Shown here: positions 7,753-16,626 of the stretch, one piece after another | Numbering within the stretch: position 1 is the stretch's first letter | Layout: each line of letters opens with the position of its first letter | NCBI GenBank assembly: GCA_035532215.1 | Contig: DATKRK010000327.1 | Span: 1 to 51,580 of the forward strand | Source: JAICIG01 sp035532215 | GTDB lineage: Bacteria > Planctomycetota > Planctomycetia > Pirellulales > JAICIG01 | Direction of reading: 5' to 3' | Length of the DNA: 51,580 nt | The notes under the pieces: generated by a model | Database searches by the model: none | Seen by the model: only the letters and a program-made list of their open reading frames with translations | Told to the model about the DNA's origin: nothing | Program-made: the position numbers and the translations under genes

Positions 7753-9207
7753 GAGCAAGGGGCTGACCAGTCGGCCAACGTCCTGGGCCAGGCGCTTCGG
7801 AAACGAACGCCGCAGCCAGGCCGGCAGATCGAACGGCAGGCAGTGTTCGAGATACGAGTACTGCAATCGTCGCAGTTCGGCGGTGAATTCGCGATCGTAG
7901 ACGGCCAGCGTGATTTCGAAGTTCAGGTGCTGGCTGCGCGGGTCGAGATTCAGCGAGCCGAACAGGCTCAACTCGCCGTCGGCCGTCACGCTCTTGGTGT
8001 GCAAGAGTCCGCCGCGATATTCGTTGATTCGCACGCCGGCCAGCGCCAGGTCGCCGCGCTGGGCGGCGGAAGCCAGCCGCACCAGCTTCGAATCGACCCG
8101 TGCAGGCACGATCAAGATAACGTCGACGCCGCGCCAGGCCGCCGAGGCCAGGGCCGTAAGCAGCAATTCGTCGGGCACGAAGTAGGGCGTGGTCAACACC
8201 AGCTCGCGCCGCGCCGCATAGATCGTCGCCAACAATAGGTTTTCGATCGCCTGGCTGCGCTCCGCCGGACCCGAGGGCAAAACCTGCACCGCCGACGAGT
8301 TCTGCTGGCGTTGCGGCACGGCGGGTTCGTCGACGTTTTTGCGAACCAGCTTTTCGCCGGTCTCGAGTTCCCAGTCTTCCTCGATTACCAGGCCAAGCGA
8401 CTGCACCGCCGGCCCCTCGATGCGGGCCATCGCGTCGACCCATTCGCCCACGCCGGCCGTTTGCTTGAAAAACCGCGGGTCGACCAGGTTCATGCTGCCC
8501 GCGTAGCCGACGCGGCCGTCGATCACGGCGATTTTGCGGTGCAGTCGCAGATCGAAGCGGACGAAGAGCATGCGGATGATGCCGGCCCGCAGCGCCGCGC
8601 GGAGCTCGACGCCGCCTTCGCGCAATTCTTTGAACTTGCGGCTGCGTAAGAACGGGCGGCTGCCGACGGCGTCGAGCAGCACGCGGCACTCGACTCCCCG
8701 CTGGGCCGCGCGCAGCACGGCGTCGGCCAGTTCGTCGGCCAGGCCGCCGTTCTCCCAAATGTAGAATTCGAGATACACGCTGCGCTCTGCCTTTTCGACA
8801 TCGTCGATGAGCGCACGGAAGGCCGCCTCGGCGTTTTCCAAGAGCGACAGCGCGTTGCCCGCTAGCGGCGGATTGCCCAGCAGCGCCGTGGCCAGCCGCG
8901 CTAGCGGCTCGCACTCTGCGCCGCGCTGCGACCAATCGATCTGGTCTTGGCAGTGAAGCGCTTCGCTTTGCGGTCGCCGCGCCTGGCGGATCGCCGCGGC
9001 GCGTCGCTCGCGCTTGCGGCCCAATCGCAACTCCCCGAACAGCAGGTAAAAGAACGCCCCGCCATACGGAAAGACCAAGATCACCGTCAGCCAGGCCAGA
9101 GAAACGCCCACGGGCAGCCGCCGCAAAATCACACGCAACGAAAGGCCGATGCGGAGCAGCCAGTCGGCGATGAGAAACGCCAGCGTGAGCCAGGGACCTT
9201 GTTCCAT
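7750..9207 (-). CDS. cls: Cardiolipin synthase (phospholipase D family)
   Basis: Inner-membrane enzyme that condenses two phosphatidylglycerol molecules, or a related pair, into cardiolipin. Two N-terminal hydrophobic segments (PWLTLAFLIADWLLRIGL and VSLAWLTVILVFPYGGAFFYLL) precede two PLD catalytic motifs: HRKIAVIDGRVGYAGSMN and HTKSVTADGELSLFGSLN, each with the HxK and downstream Asp/Asn pattern. Starting at the ATG at 9207 gives 485 residues, the usual length; a longer reading to 9312 adds 35 residues that do not look like the family and is disfavoured, although neither start has a clear ribosome site. The stop codon TAA lies in the terminus of repeat A. Confidence 0.9.
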   Translation of the reverse strand: MEQGPWLTLAFLIADWLLRIGLSLRVILRRLPVGVSLAWLTVILVFPYGGAFFYLLFGELRLGRKRERRAAAIRQARRPQSEALHCQDQIDWSQRGAECEPLARLATALLGNPPLAGNALSLLENAEAAFRALIDDVEKAERSVYLEFYIWENGGLADELADAVLRAAQRGVECRVLLDAVGSRPFLRSRKFKELREGGVELRAALRAGIIRMLFVRFDLRLHRKIAVIDGRVGYAGSMNLVDPRFFKQTAGVGEWVDAMARIEGPAVQSLGLVIEEDWELETGEKLVRKNVDEPAVPQRQQNSSAVQVLPSGPAERSQAIENLLLATIYAARRELVLTTPYFVPDELLLTALASAAWRGVDVILIVPARVDSKLVRLASAAQRGDLALAGVRINEYRGGLLHTKSVTADGELSLFGSLNLDPRSQHLNFEITLAVYDREFTAELRRLQYSYLEHCLPFDLPAWLRRSFPKRLAQDVGRLVSPLL

Positions 9208-9427
9208 GAACGACCGCGTGAAAGCAAGCGTCGGCGAATGGGGAAAGCCATGAGGGCTCGCCGCGTCGAGGGCGGCATGCGAGAGCTTACGCAGATCGCT
9301 AAAGATCAGCAAGGCGACGCGATGCCTTTGCTTTTTCGGCGCCGCTGCCGCAATCGCGCAAGCGAATGATTGAGCGGCAGGAGCCGAATATTAGGCAAGC
9401 CGGCCGTTGGGAAAACACAGGCTGCCC

Positions 9428-9456
9428 TTGACGCTCGGCGCCGGAACGCATATCGT
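9428..9456 (+). promoter_or_regulatory. Candidate sigma70 promoter for the small lipoprotein gene
   Basis: TTGACG at 9428-9433 and TATCGT at 9451-9456 with a 17-base spacer, about 90 bases upstream of the start at 9547. The -10 is imperfect, so this is a candidate only. Confidence 0.4.
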
Positions 9457-9546
9457 CTCGGCCCGCTTCACTTTTTCAGAGGCTTGTAGGCAATTGCGGG
9501 CGAGCGATATTCTGTCGCTTGCCGACGCGGGAAGGGATGCCCGACG

Positions 9547-9717
9547 ATGAAATGGCTGCTGATTCTGACGGGGCTCTTGGCCGCCGTGTGTTGCCAGGGA
9601 TGCCGGCAAGGCGGCCTGTTCGGCCAACCGCCTTACGGCTACTACGGCAGCTACCCCGTGGCCACACCGCCGGTAGCGTATCCAAGCTACACGGCGAATC
9701 CGTGCGCCTGCCAGTAG
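9547..9717 (+). CDS. Small secreted Tyr/Pro-rich putative lipoprotein (56 aa)
   Basis: The ATG at 9547 follows GGGAAGGG with about ten bases spacing. The product begins MKWLLILTGLLAAVCCQGC, a short signal peptide with cysteines at the expected cleavage point, so a lipoprotein is likely though the lipobox (AAVC or CQGC) is not canonical. The mature part is short and rich in Pro, Tyr and Gly (FGQPPYGYYGSYPVATPP), ending in CACQ. Four or five cysteines in 56 residues suggest disulphides outside the cytoplasm. Function unknown. Confidence 0.62.
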   Translation: MKWLLILTGLLAAVCCQGCRQGGLFGQPPYGYYGSYPVATPPVAYPSYTANPCACQ

Positions 9718-9748
9718 GGCCGCTCGCTGGCCTGCGGCGGCGGCGCCC

Positions 9749-10852
9749 TCATTCCGGCGCAACTTCGACGTAAACCTTCAATGCCGATTTGTCGTCGACC
9801 AACAGCCGAATCGCCTCCGCAAAACGATCAAGTCCCTGAACGGGATTGGTGAGGATTCGCTGGATCACGCCCGGATAGGTCACTTCGCCCAATGCCAGGT
9901 CTTTAATCCCCATCTCGAAATGTTCGCGGTTGGCGTTCACCGAGCCCAAGAGCAATTTGTTGCCCAGCACCCAGTCGAGGTTGACCTGGTCGGCAGGCAC
10001 TTCGATGTGCTGCCGGCCGGCGGTGATGCTCGTCCAAACCAGCACGCCATTGTGCCCGAGCACTTGCATGGCGCCGAAGGCCAGCGCGCTGGAGCCGGTG
10101 CAATCGACGATCAAATCGGCTTTGCCGACCTCGGCGGCCAGATCCTTCAGCGAGCGCTCCTCGGTGCTGACATAGTGCGCCCCCAAGCCCGAAACGATCT
10201 CGGCCTTCAGGTTTGGCGCCGCAGAGCGAGCCAAGGTAAAGACTTGCAGCCCGCGCAGCCGCAGAACCAACGTACACAACAACCCGATTTGTCCGGCGCC
10301 CAGCACGTAGGCCGTTCGCGGCCGCCAGACTTTCAGCCGGCGCTGGACTTCGAACGCCTGTTGGATGGCCTTGGCCGCGCAGCTCATCGGCTCGGCCAGC
10401 ACGTGCAAGTGCTTCAGTCCTACCGGCATTTTGACGATAAATTCGGCGTCTTCGACGTAATACTCGGTGAGAAAGCCGTGCAACAGGTTGATGCCGCGCT
10501 CGTAGTAGACCTCCTCGCTGGTCATATCCGAGGTCCCGATCTGGTCGTAAATCGAGCCGCCGGGCCGGCGGACCGTGGCCGTGACGAAATCGCCCGGCTT
10601 GACGTGCCGCACGTTCAGCCCGACTTCGACGACCACGCCGAACGACTCGTGACCGAGCACCAGGAAGTCGTAACCGGGCGGGGCATTCCCGTATTTGGCT
10701 TCGTTGATCTCCTTGTCGGTCGCGTCGACGCCCACTTTCAGCACGCGGACCAGCACCCCGCGACCGCCAGGGATGTCCTCCAACTTGGGTTTGGGCAACT
10801 CGGCCAAGTGCGCGCTGTTGGGCGTTCCGGGGCGGACGGCAATGGCTTTCAT
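9749..10852 (-). CDS. Glucose 1-dehydrogenase-like medium-chain dehydrogenase
   Basis: A 367-residue NAD(P)-dependent medium-chain dehydrogenase of the archaeal glucose dehydrogenase branch. The GHE motif (LGHESFGVVVEVG) marks the catalytic zinc site and the nucleotide-binding loop is YVLGAGQIGLLCTLVLRLRG. The insert TATVRRPGGSIYDQIGTSDM and the region ERGINLLHGFLTEYYVE resemble glucose dehydrogenases rather than ethanol dehydrogenases. It would oxidise a hexose or similar polyol in the cytosol; the exact sugar is not readable. Single gene, minus strand, no operon partner. Confidence 0.82.
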   Translation of the reverse strand: MKAIAVRPGTPNSAHLAELPKPKLEDIPGGRGVLVRVLKVGVDATDKEINEAKYGNAPPGYDFLVLGHESFGVVVEVGLNVRHVKPGDFVTATVRRPGGSIYDQIGTSDMTSEEVYYERGINLLHGFLTEYYVEDAEFIVKMPVGLKHLHVLAEPMSCAAKAIQQAFEVQRRLKVWRPRTAYVLGAGQIGLLCTLVLRLRGLQVFTLARSAAPNLKAEIVSGLGAHYVSTEERSLKDLAAEVGKADLIVDCTGSSALAFGAMQVLGHNGVLVWTSITAGRQHIEVPADQVNLDWVLGNKLLLGSVNANREHFEMGIKDLALGEVTYPGVIQRILTNPVQGLDRFAEAIRLLVDDKSALKVYVEVAPE

Positions 10853-11026
10853 TCGGGGCGTTCTCGCTTTACGATGATCTGGGAACAGGGCGGTCTTTCG
10901 ACGGGCGATCCCTTGAATGGACGCCAGAGGCGGCGAGCGGCTCGGAGCACGACCAGGCAGGCAATGTATGCCTCGCCCGGCGTCTCTTCAAGGGCCGGAC
11001 TCGCTTCGGAGAAGTGAACGCAACAC

Positions 11027-12517
11027 ATGGCGACAGCAATCGAGGCGCCTCCTTGCCGAGCGCGCCGCCGCTCGGCGAATTCGCAGCCTCGCGATCGACA
11101 ACGTCGAGATTTGCGAGCGATCTTGGCCGAAGGGGCTTCGTTCAGCGTGATGGTCGGCATCGGCGAGACCTATTTGCCGGCCTTCGTCTTGGCCGCCGGC
11201 TTGGGCCAGTTGGCCGCCGGGCTGATTACCACTGCGCCGCTGTTGGCCGGCGGCATCCTGCAACTCATTTCGCCCTGGGCGATCCGCCGCTTGGGTTCGC
11301 ACCGGCGCTGGGTCGTGCTGTGTACGTTCTGCCAGGCGCTCAGCTTTCTGCCGCTGGCGGCGGCGGCCTGGTCGAACTCGGTTTCCTTGCCGCTCGTGTT
11401 CCTGATGGCTTCCGTCTACTGGGGCGCAGGCTTCGCAGCCGGTCCGGCCTGGAATACGTGGGTCGGCTCGCTCGTGCCAACCTCGGTTCGCGCTTCGTAT
11501 TTCGCCCGTCGCACGAAGTTCAGCCAGGCGGGCGTGATGATCGGTTTCGTGGCCGGCGGCTTCGCCTTGCAAGCCGGCGCCGCTTGGCAGAGCGTGATTT
11601 CGGTGTTTGCCGGCTTGTTTCTCACGGCGGCCGCCTGCCGCTTGCTGTCGACCGCGTTCCTCGCCAGTCAAAGCGAACCCATCCCGCCCAGCGCCGAACA
11701 TCGCCAGGTCCCGATCGGCGAATTCCTCCGTCGGCTCCGCAACGGCGCCGACGGTTCGCTGTTGCTCTATTTGTTGTCGGTGCAAGGCGCCGCCCAAATC
11801 GCGGGGCCGTACTTCACGCCTTACATGCTGAAGCAGTTGCACTTTTCCTACGCCGAATACGTCGTACTGATCGGCGTTTCCTTCGCGGCCAAGGTCGTGT
11901 CTTTGCCGGCCTTGGGGCGCTTCGCCCGGCGCGTGGGCGCCAAGCAATTGCTGTGGCTGGGCGGGATCGGGATCGTGCCGGTTTCGGGCATGTGGCTATT
12001 CTCGAACAATTTCGGCTACTTGCTGTTCGTCCAAATCCTGGCCGGCGCCACCTGGGCGGCCTATGAATTGGCCATGTTTCTGTTGTTCTTCGAGTCGATC
12101 CCCGAATTCGAACGCACCAGCCTGTTGACCACCTACAACTTCGGCCACGCGTTGGCGACGGTAGTGGGTTCGCTCGTTGGCGGCGCCGTGCTGGCGGCGC
12201 TGGGCAAGACGCCCGGCGCCTATCTGACGATCTTCTGCTTGTCATCGGTCGCTCGACTCGCCACGATAGGTTTATTGAGCCGCGTGCCGGCGACGAGCGG
12301 TCAGCCGATCGTGCTGGGACGGCGAATTCTCGGAATTCGTCCGGCCCTGGGTTCGCTCGACCGACCGATTCTGGTCGAGCCCGCGGCAGAACCCGAGACG
12401 AGCCAGGTCCCGGCCGCCGCGCTCGAACTGAGCGAGAGACCGCCGCGGCCTCACTTGGCCTTGGAATTAGGAGCCTTTTCCGAACGTCAACCTTGTCCGG
12501 CGGAAGCCGCCTCTTGA
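11027..12517 (+). CDS. MFS transporter with a long non-membrane C-terminal tail
   Basis: A 496-residue polytopic protein of the major facilitator type, with around 12 helices between residues 35 and 425. The first helix starts SFSVMVGIGETYLPAFVLAAGLGQ, and helix 2-3 carries the signature-like loop SPWAIRRLGSHRRWVV. The last ~60 residues are hydrophilic, rich in Glu, Pro and Arg. A short basic N-terminal region precedes helix 1. Substrate unknown. GGAGAAG lies about ten bases before the ATG. The following ptsI starts 30 bases after the stop, so cotranscription is possible. Confidence 0.8.
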   Translation: MATAIEAPPCRARRRSANSQPRDRQRRDLRAILAEGASFSVMVGIGETYLPAFVLAAGLGQLAAGLITTAPLLAGGILQLISPWAIRRLGSHRRWVVLCTFCQALSFLPLAAAAWSNSVSLPLVFLMASVYWGAGFAAGPAWNTWVGSLVPTSVRASYFARRTKFSQAGVMIGFVAGGFALQAGAAWQSVISVFAGLFLTAAACRLLSTAFLASQSEPIPPSAEHRQVPIGEFLRRLRNGADGSLLLYLLSVQGAAQIAGPYFTPYMLKQLHFSYAEYVVLIGVSFAAKVVSLPALGRFARRVGAKQLLWLGGIGIVPVSGMWLFSNNFGYLLFVQILAGATWAAYELAMFLLFFESIPEFERTSLLTTYNFGHALATVVGSLVGGAVLAALGKTPGAYLTIFCLSSVARLATIGLLSRVPATSGQPIVLGRRILGIRPALGSLDRPILVEPAAEPETSQVPAAALELSERPPRPHLALELGAFSERQPCPAEAAS

Positions 12518-12547
12518 ACCGGGCGGCCCGCAGCAAGACGGTTCGCC

Positions 12548-14416
12548 ATGAGTAAATCCAAAGGGCCCAAGACGAGGCCATCCGAGCGAACCGCTTCGCG
12601 CGAGGCGTCGAAACCGCGCGCCAAGCGAGCGCGACCGATGCTCGTCCGCCGCGGCTTGGCGGTATCGCCCGGCGTGGCGATCGGCAAGGCGCACTGCATT
12701 CAAGACTATTTCGTCGGCCCCGACGCCGAACCGCTCGACGACGCCGAGGCGATCAGCGAACTGGCCCGCTACGATCAAGCGCGGGAAAAAACCGCCGAAG
12801 ATTTGCGGCTGCTGCACCAAAAGGTCCGGGCTCAGGTAGGCGACCGCGCAGCGGCGATCTTTCAAGTCCACGAGTCGATCTTGCGCGACTCGGCTTTCAC
12901 GGCGAAGGTCCGCTCCTGGATCGTCGAGTCGCGGCAGTCGGCGCAGGCCGCGCTGCGGCGATTGCTCGACGAGTACACTGCGCTGTTCGCCCGCACGACC
13001 GACGAGTATCTGAAGGAACGGCTGGCCGACGTACGCGACGTCATCTTGCGGCTTGCCCAGCATCTAACGGAATCGAGCGCTCCGGCGCCCGCCCCAGCCG
13101 CCGCAGACGACGCCCCGGTGATTCTCGTGGCCAACGAACTCGTGCCTTCGCACGTCGTCACGCTGGGCCGGCGCGAAGTGGCGGGCATCGTAACGCAAGC
13201 CGGCGGGCGAACCAGCCATGCCGCGATCCTGGCCCGCAGCCGCGGCATTCCGGCCGTGTCGGGCGCGGCGGGCATTCTCCACGAAGTGCTGCCGGGCGAC
13301 GTAGTGGTGGTCGACGGCCGCGAGGGGCACGTGTTCGTGAATCCCGACGTCGAAACGCAGCGTGCTTACCGCCGCTTGCAGCGGGATTTCGTCGATTTGA
13401 AAGATCATCTGGCCGAAAATCGCAATCAACCCGCCGTCTCGGCCGACGGCGAAGAGGTGGAATTGCTGGCCAATATCAGCAACCTGGCCGACGCCCGCAC
13501 GGCCGCGGCGATGGGCGCCGGAGGCGTGGGATTGTACCGCACCGAGTATCTGTTCCTCACGCACGCCGACGTGCCCGACGAGGAGGAGCAGGTCAAGAAC
13601 TACCGGGCCGTGATCGCCGCCAGCCCCGCGCATCGCGTCACCTTTCGCACGCTCGACGTGGGCGGCGACAAGAAAATGCGCTACCTCGGCGTGGAACACG
13701 AAGCCAACCCGTTCATGGGTTGGCGTTCGATCCGCCTTTCGTTCGAGCATCCGTCGTTTTTCATCACGCAGATTCGCGCGGTGCTGCGCGCCGCGGCCCC
13801 CGGCCGGGGCGGCAAGAAAAAAGTGCGGCTGATGTTTCCGATGATCACCACTTACGACGAAATGCGCAAAGTCCGCACGCTGGTCAAGAAGGCCGAAAGG
13901 CAATTGATCGCCGCAGGGCTGCCTTTCGGCGAGGTTCCCATCGGGCTGATGCTCGAGGTGCCGGCCGCCGCCGTCGCCCTCGACACGCTGCTGGAAGAGG
14001 CCGACTTCGTCTCGATCGGCTCCAATGACCTGGTGCAGTACCTGATGGCGGCCGACCGCGATAACCCCAAAGTCAGCCATCTTTGCCAACCGCTCGGCCC
14101 GGCGGTGATCGAAGTGCTGCACCAGGCGGTTTCTGCCTGCCGCGCCGCCGGAAAACCGGTGACTTTGTGCGGCGAAATGGCTGCGGCGCCGCGGGCGTTC
14201 CTACTGCTGTTCGGCATGGGCTTGCGCAGTTTCAGCATGAGCCCCGCCTTCATCCCGATCATGAAAGAGCTGACCGCCCATCTGACGCGCGAGCAAACCG
14301 CCGAAATCTTCTCGCACGTGTTGAAGCTGAACACCACCGCTCAGATCCTCAGCTACCTGGGGCGCCAATTGGCTGAGATCGCCCCGAATCTGACGATCGT
14401 CGATTCATCGACGTAG
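12548..14416 (+). CDS. ptsI: Phosphoenolpyruvate--protein phosphotransferase (enzyme I)
   Basis: A 622-residue cytosolic enzyme that takes phosphate from PEP onto a histidine and passes it to HPr. The phospho-histidine motif is GGRTSHAAILARSRGIPAVSG, the PEP-binding TIM barrel shows FRTLDVGGDKKMRYLG, then SNDLVQYLMAADRDNP, and the catalytic cysteine motif LCGEMAA. All key residues are present. The first 30 residues are a basic Lys/Arg/Ser extension before MLVRRGLAVSPGVAIGKA, where most family members begin; residue 31 is an alternative start, but neither start has a good ribosome site. No HPr or EII gene is in the window, so the role is probably regulatory PTS signalling (inference). Confidence 0.93.
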   Translation: MSKSKGPKTRPSERTASREASKPRAKRARPMLVRRGLAVSPGVAIGKAHCIQDYFVGPDAEPLDDAEAISELARYDQAREKTAEDLRLLHQKVRAQVGDRAAAIFQVHESILRDSAFTAKVRSWIVESRQSAQAALRRLLDEYTALFARTTDEYLKERLADVRDVILRLAQHLTESSAPAPAPAAADDAPVILVANELVPSHVVTLGRREVAGIVTQAGGRTSHAAILARSRGIPAVSGAAGILHEVLPGDVVVVDGREGHVFVNPDVETQRAYRRLQRDFVDLKDHLAENRNQPAVSADGEEVELLANISNLADARTAAAMGAGGVGLYRTEYLFLTHADVPDEEEQVKNYRAVIAASPAHRVTFRTLDVGGDKKMRYLGVEHEANPFMGWRSIRLSFEHPSFFITQIRAVLRAAAPGRGGKKKVRLMFPMITTYDEMRKVRTLVKKAERQLIAAGLPFGEVPIGLMLEVPAAAVALDTLLEEADFVSIGSNDLVQYLMAADRDNPKVSHLCQPLGPAVIEVLHQAVSACRAAGKPVTLCGEMAAAPRAFLLLFGMGLRSFSMSPAFIPIMKELTAHLTREQTAEIFSHVLKLNTTAQILSYLGRQLAEIAPNLTIVDSST

Positions 14417-14420
14417 TTAG

Positions 14421-14542
14421 TGTCTCGTCAAGACTGAGTTGACGGCGGGGTGGCTGATGGCAGGGCGAAGCGATGTCCCAGCGACCTGGGGCTTCGCCAA
14501 GGCTCAGTCGCCAGCCACCCCAATCGGCACTTTGCCCGACGA
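14421..14542. repeat. Repeat family B, copy 1 (diverged)
   Basis: This stretch matches the family B elements at 17247 and 50074 over their core: a hairpin GGCGAAGCGATGTCCCAGC pairing with CTGGGGCTTCGCC, then CTCAGTCGCCAGCCACCC. The ends have diverged; short TCGTC / GACGA arms replace the GCCTCTTC / GAAGAGGC termini seen in the other copies. It lies immediately after the ptsI stop and could serve as its terminator. Confidence 0.75.
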
Positions 14543-14695
14543 TTCATCTTGCAGCGCAAGGGCCGCGTAGGGATAATCCGCCGCGATTCTTCGCCTGTGC
14601 TCCAAGTTCGATTCGAAAATGGCGCCCGCTGGCTCCCCTACATGCCGATTGGCAACAACAGCAACTTCCTGGTGGACGCCGTTCACTTCAACTGA
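14540..14695 (+). pseudogene. C-terminal remnant of an unknown gene, joined to repeat B
   Basis: The open frame from 14450 to 14695 begins inside repeat B, whose translation is an artefact, and then continues into a protein-like end: GIIRRDSSPVLQVRFENG followed by PYMPIGNNSNFLVDAVHFN and a stop. The stop overlaps the ATG at 14695. It looks like the tail of a gene whose front has been lost. I do not recognise the family. Confidence is limited because the fragment is short. Confidence 0.35.
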
Positions 14696-15162
14696 TGAGG
14701 ACCCTGCGGGCCGCGACGATCGCCCTCAAGACCGCGAATCGCCTTCGGTTCGCACTCGAAACCATGGGGCAGCGGAGGCCACTCGTTTTTGGCGCCTGCC
14801 TCGCGTTGCAAATCCTGGTCGCTGGCGGCTATTGGCTGGCTTTCGATTTACCGCGGGCCCGCGAGTTCCACCGGTATTGGGCATCCATCGATCGGCTTGT
14901 CCCATTGATCGAAGCCGATCCGAACGCCGTGGTGACAGCGGATCTCCCAGGCGATTTACACTTGATGCTGGAAGTGGCGCTCGATCGACCTGTACTCCGC
15001 CGGGGAGAAACCCGCCCAAAGCCGGGCGCGGCCGAAGCCGACTGGCTGATCTCACTCGATAATCGCGATGAACTGCCCAGGGGCTTGTCTGGCCCAAATC
15101 TGCGAGGGCGCCGACTTCGTCGCATCGCCGACGCACCCTCGTTGACGTCGGCCGAAAGGTAG
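14695..15162 (+). pseudogene. Probable C-terminal fragment of a polytopic membrane protein
   Basis: A 155-residue ORF starting in an ATGA overlap with the preceding fragment. It has one hydrophobic segment (PLVFGACLALQILVAGGYWL) followed by a soluble tail with PLIEADPNAVVTADLPGD and LHLMLEVALDRPVL. This layout recalls the last helix and periplasmic end of ArnT/PMT-type glycosyltransferases, but the rest of such a protein is absent. It could instead be a small intact gene of unknown role. The opposite strand holds a redoxin fragment immediately after it. Frame openness may be partly GC-driven. Confidence 0.35.
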
Positions 15163-15174
15163 ACGCGGACACAG

Positions 15175-15321
15175 CCCATAGAGCTTCGCCAGCGGACACT
15201 GGGTCCCGAGAAAGGCCACCGCCACCGCCTCCGCTTCGGCGTAGTCCGCAAGACGGTGCTGCTTGCCGCGGAAATCTTGCAACACGAAATCGTCGACGCC
15301 GGCGACAGCCGGCGTAGGCAT
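15175..15321 (-). pseudogene. Truncated redoxin-domain gene fragment
   Basis: The minus-strand frame from 15321 encodes FVLQDFRGKQHRLADY and then VAVAFLGTQCPLAKLYG, which is the start of the redoxin domain in a large planctomycete thioredoxin-like family. After LYG the similarity stops and the frame turns into arginine-rich sequence. There is no signal peptide upstream and the several-hundred-residue remainder is missing. I read this as a deletion remnant. The residual reading frame continues to 15052 without protein-like character. Confidence 0.55.
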
Positions 15322-15401
15322 CCCGGCGCGCCCGCATGCTTTCCGCCCGTCGGCGGTTTACAATGCTCGTGCCGTTGATCGACCCCCGCGTGCGGAGCCG
15401 T

Positions 15402-16598
15402 ATGATGCTCGAACGAATCTCGCTGGTCTCGCTGTTTTTATGGGCCTATTGCGGAACGAGTTTCGCCGCCGAACTGCCGCCCAAGCAAGAGCCGCTGGTG
15501 CGCGTCGTCGATTCGAATGTCGGCGACAAGGATCCTTGGCGGCTGATCGCACCCTACTTTTCGCCGCCCAAGGAGTGGCAAAATAAGCTGGGCGATTATC
15601 GCTCGCCTTTGGTGCGCAATGACGGAACGCTCGTGCGAACCGCCGAGGAATGGCAAACTCGCCGCGCCGAGATCCTGGCCGACTGGCAAAAGCTGCTGGG
15701 GGCCTGGCCGCCCTTAATCACCGAACCGACCGTCGAAGTGCTCGAAACGACGCACCGCGAGAACTTTCAGCAACTTCGCGTCCGCTTTCGCTGGACGCCC
15801 AACGAACTCACGACTGGCTACCTGTTGATTCCCGACGGCGACGGGCCGCGGCCGGCCGTGGTGACGGTCTACTACGAGCCGGAAACGGCGATCGGCCTGG
15901 GGCAGCCGCAGCGCGATTTCGCCCTCCAGTTCGCGCGCCGCGGCTTCGTGACGCTTTCGATCGGCACGACCGAAGCGACGGCCGCGAAGACGTACGCCTT
16001 GTATTATCCCGACATCGATCACGCCCAGGTGCAGCCGCTGTCGATGCTGGCGTATGCCGCGGCCAACGCCTGGTACGTGCTGGCGGCCCGGCCGGAGGTC
16101 GACGCCAAGCGGATCGGCATCGTAGGGCATTCGTTCGGCGGCAAATGGGCGATGTTCGCGTCGTGCTTGTTTGACAAGTACGCTTGCGCGGCCTGGTCCG
16201 ATCCGGGAATCGTGTTCGACGACGAGCGCGGCAGCGTCAATTACTGGGAGCCGTGGTACCTGGGTTATCACCCTCGGCCCTGGCGTCCGCGCGGTCTGAT
16301 TACGGCCGACAACCCGGCGCGGGGCCTTTATCCGCAGTTGCGGGCAACCGGCCGTGATTTGCACGAGTTGCACGCACTGATGGCGCCGCGTCCGTTTTTG
16401 GTTTCCGGCGGTTCGGAGGATTCGCCCGCCCGCTGGGCCGCGCTCAATCAGGCGATCGCGGTCAATCGGCTGCTGGATTATTCCGACCGAGTGGCCATGA
16501 CCAACCGCCCGGAACACGCTCCGAACGAAGCGTCGAACGCCGTGCTCTACGCGTTTTTCGAGCACTTTTTGCAGACAAAGCCGCAAGATCGTCGTTAG
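15402..16598 (+). CDS. Secreted alpha/beta-hydrolase, acetyl xylan esterase-like
   Basis: A 398-residue exported protein. The ATG at 15402 has GGAG just upstream and is followed by a clear signal peptide (MLERISLVSLFLWAYCGTSFAA). The mature protein is an alpha/beta-hydrolase: nucleophile elbow GHSFGGKW (Ser), strand VVTVYYEPETAIGLG, and a late PEHAPNEASN that probably carries the catalytic histidine. Related planctomycete proteins are annotated as acetyl xylan esterase or dienelactone-hydrolase types acting on polysaccharide esters. Substrate not determined. A 22-residue longer reading from 15336 lacks a signal at its end and is rejected. Confidence 0.8.
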   Translation: MMLERISLVSLFLWAYCGTSFAAELPPKQEPLVRVVDSNVGDKDPWRLIAPYFSPPKEWQNKLGDYRSPLVRNDGTLVRTAEEWQTRRAEILADWQKLLGAWPPLITEPTVEVLETTHRENFQQLRVRFRWTPNELTTGYLLIPDGDGPRPAVVTVYYEPETAIGLGQPQRDFALQFARRGFVTLSIGTTEATAAKTYALYYPDIDHAQVQPLSMLAYAAANAWYVLAARPEVDAKRIGIVGHSFGGKWAMFASCLFDKYACAAWSDPGIVFDDERGSVNYWEPWYLGYHPRPWRPRGLITADNPARGLYPQLRATGRDLHELHALMAPRPFLVSGGSEDSPARWAALNQAIAVNRLLDYSDRVAMTNRPEHAPNEASNAVLYAFFEHFLQTKPQDRR

Positions 16599-16626
16599 CG
16601 GCGCGTCGAAAGGCGAGCGCGGCGAC

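Noticed and set aside
7616..8935. Minus-strand frame overlapping cls and repeat A, with TRSASE in its end
   Set aside because: Out of frame with the cardiolipin synthase and partly a translation of repeat A.
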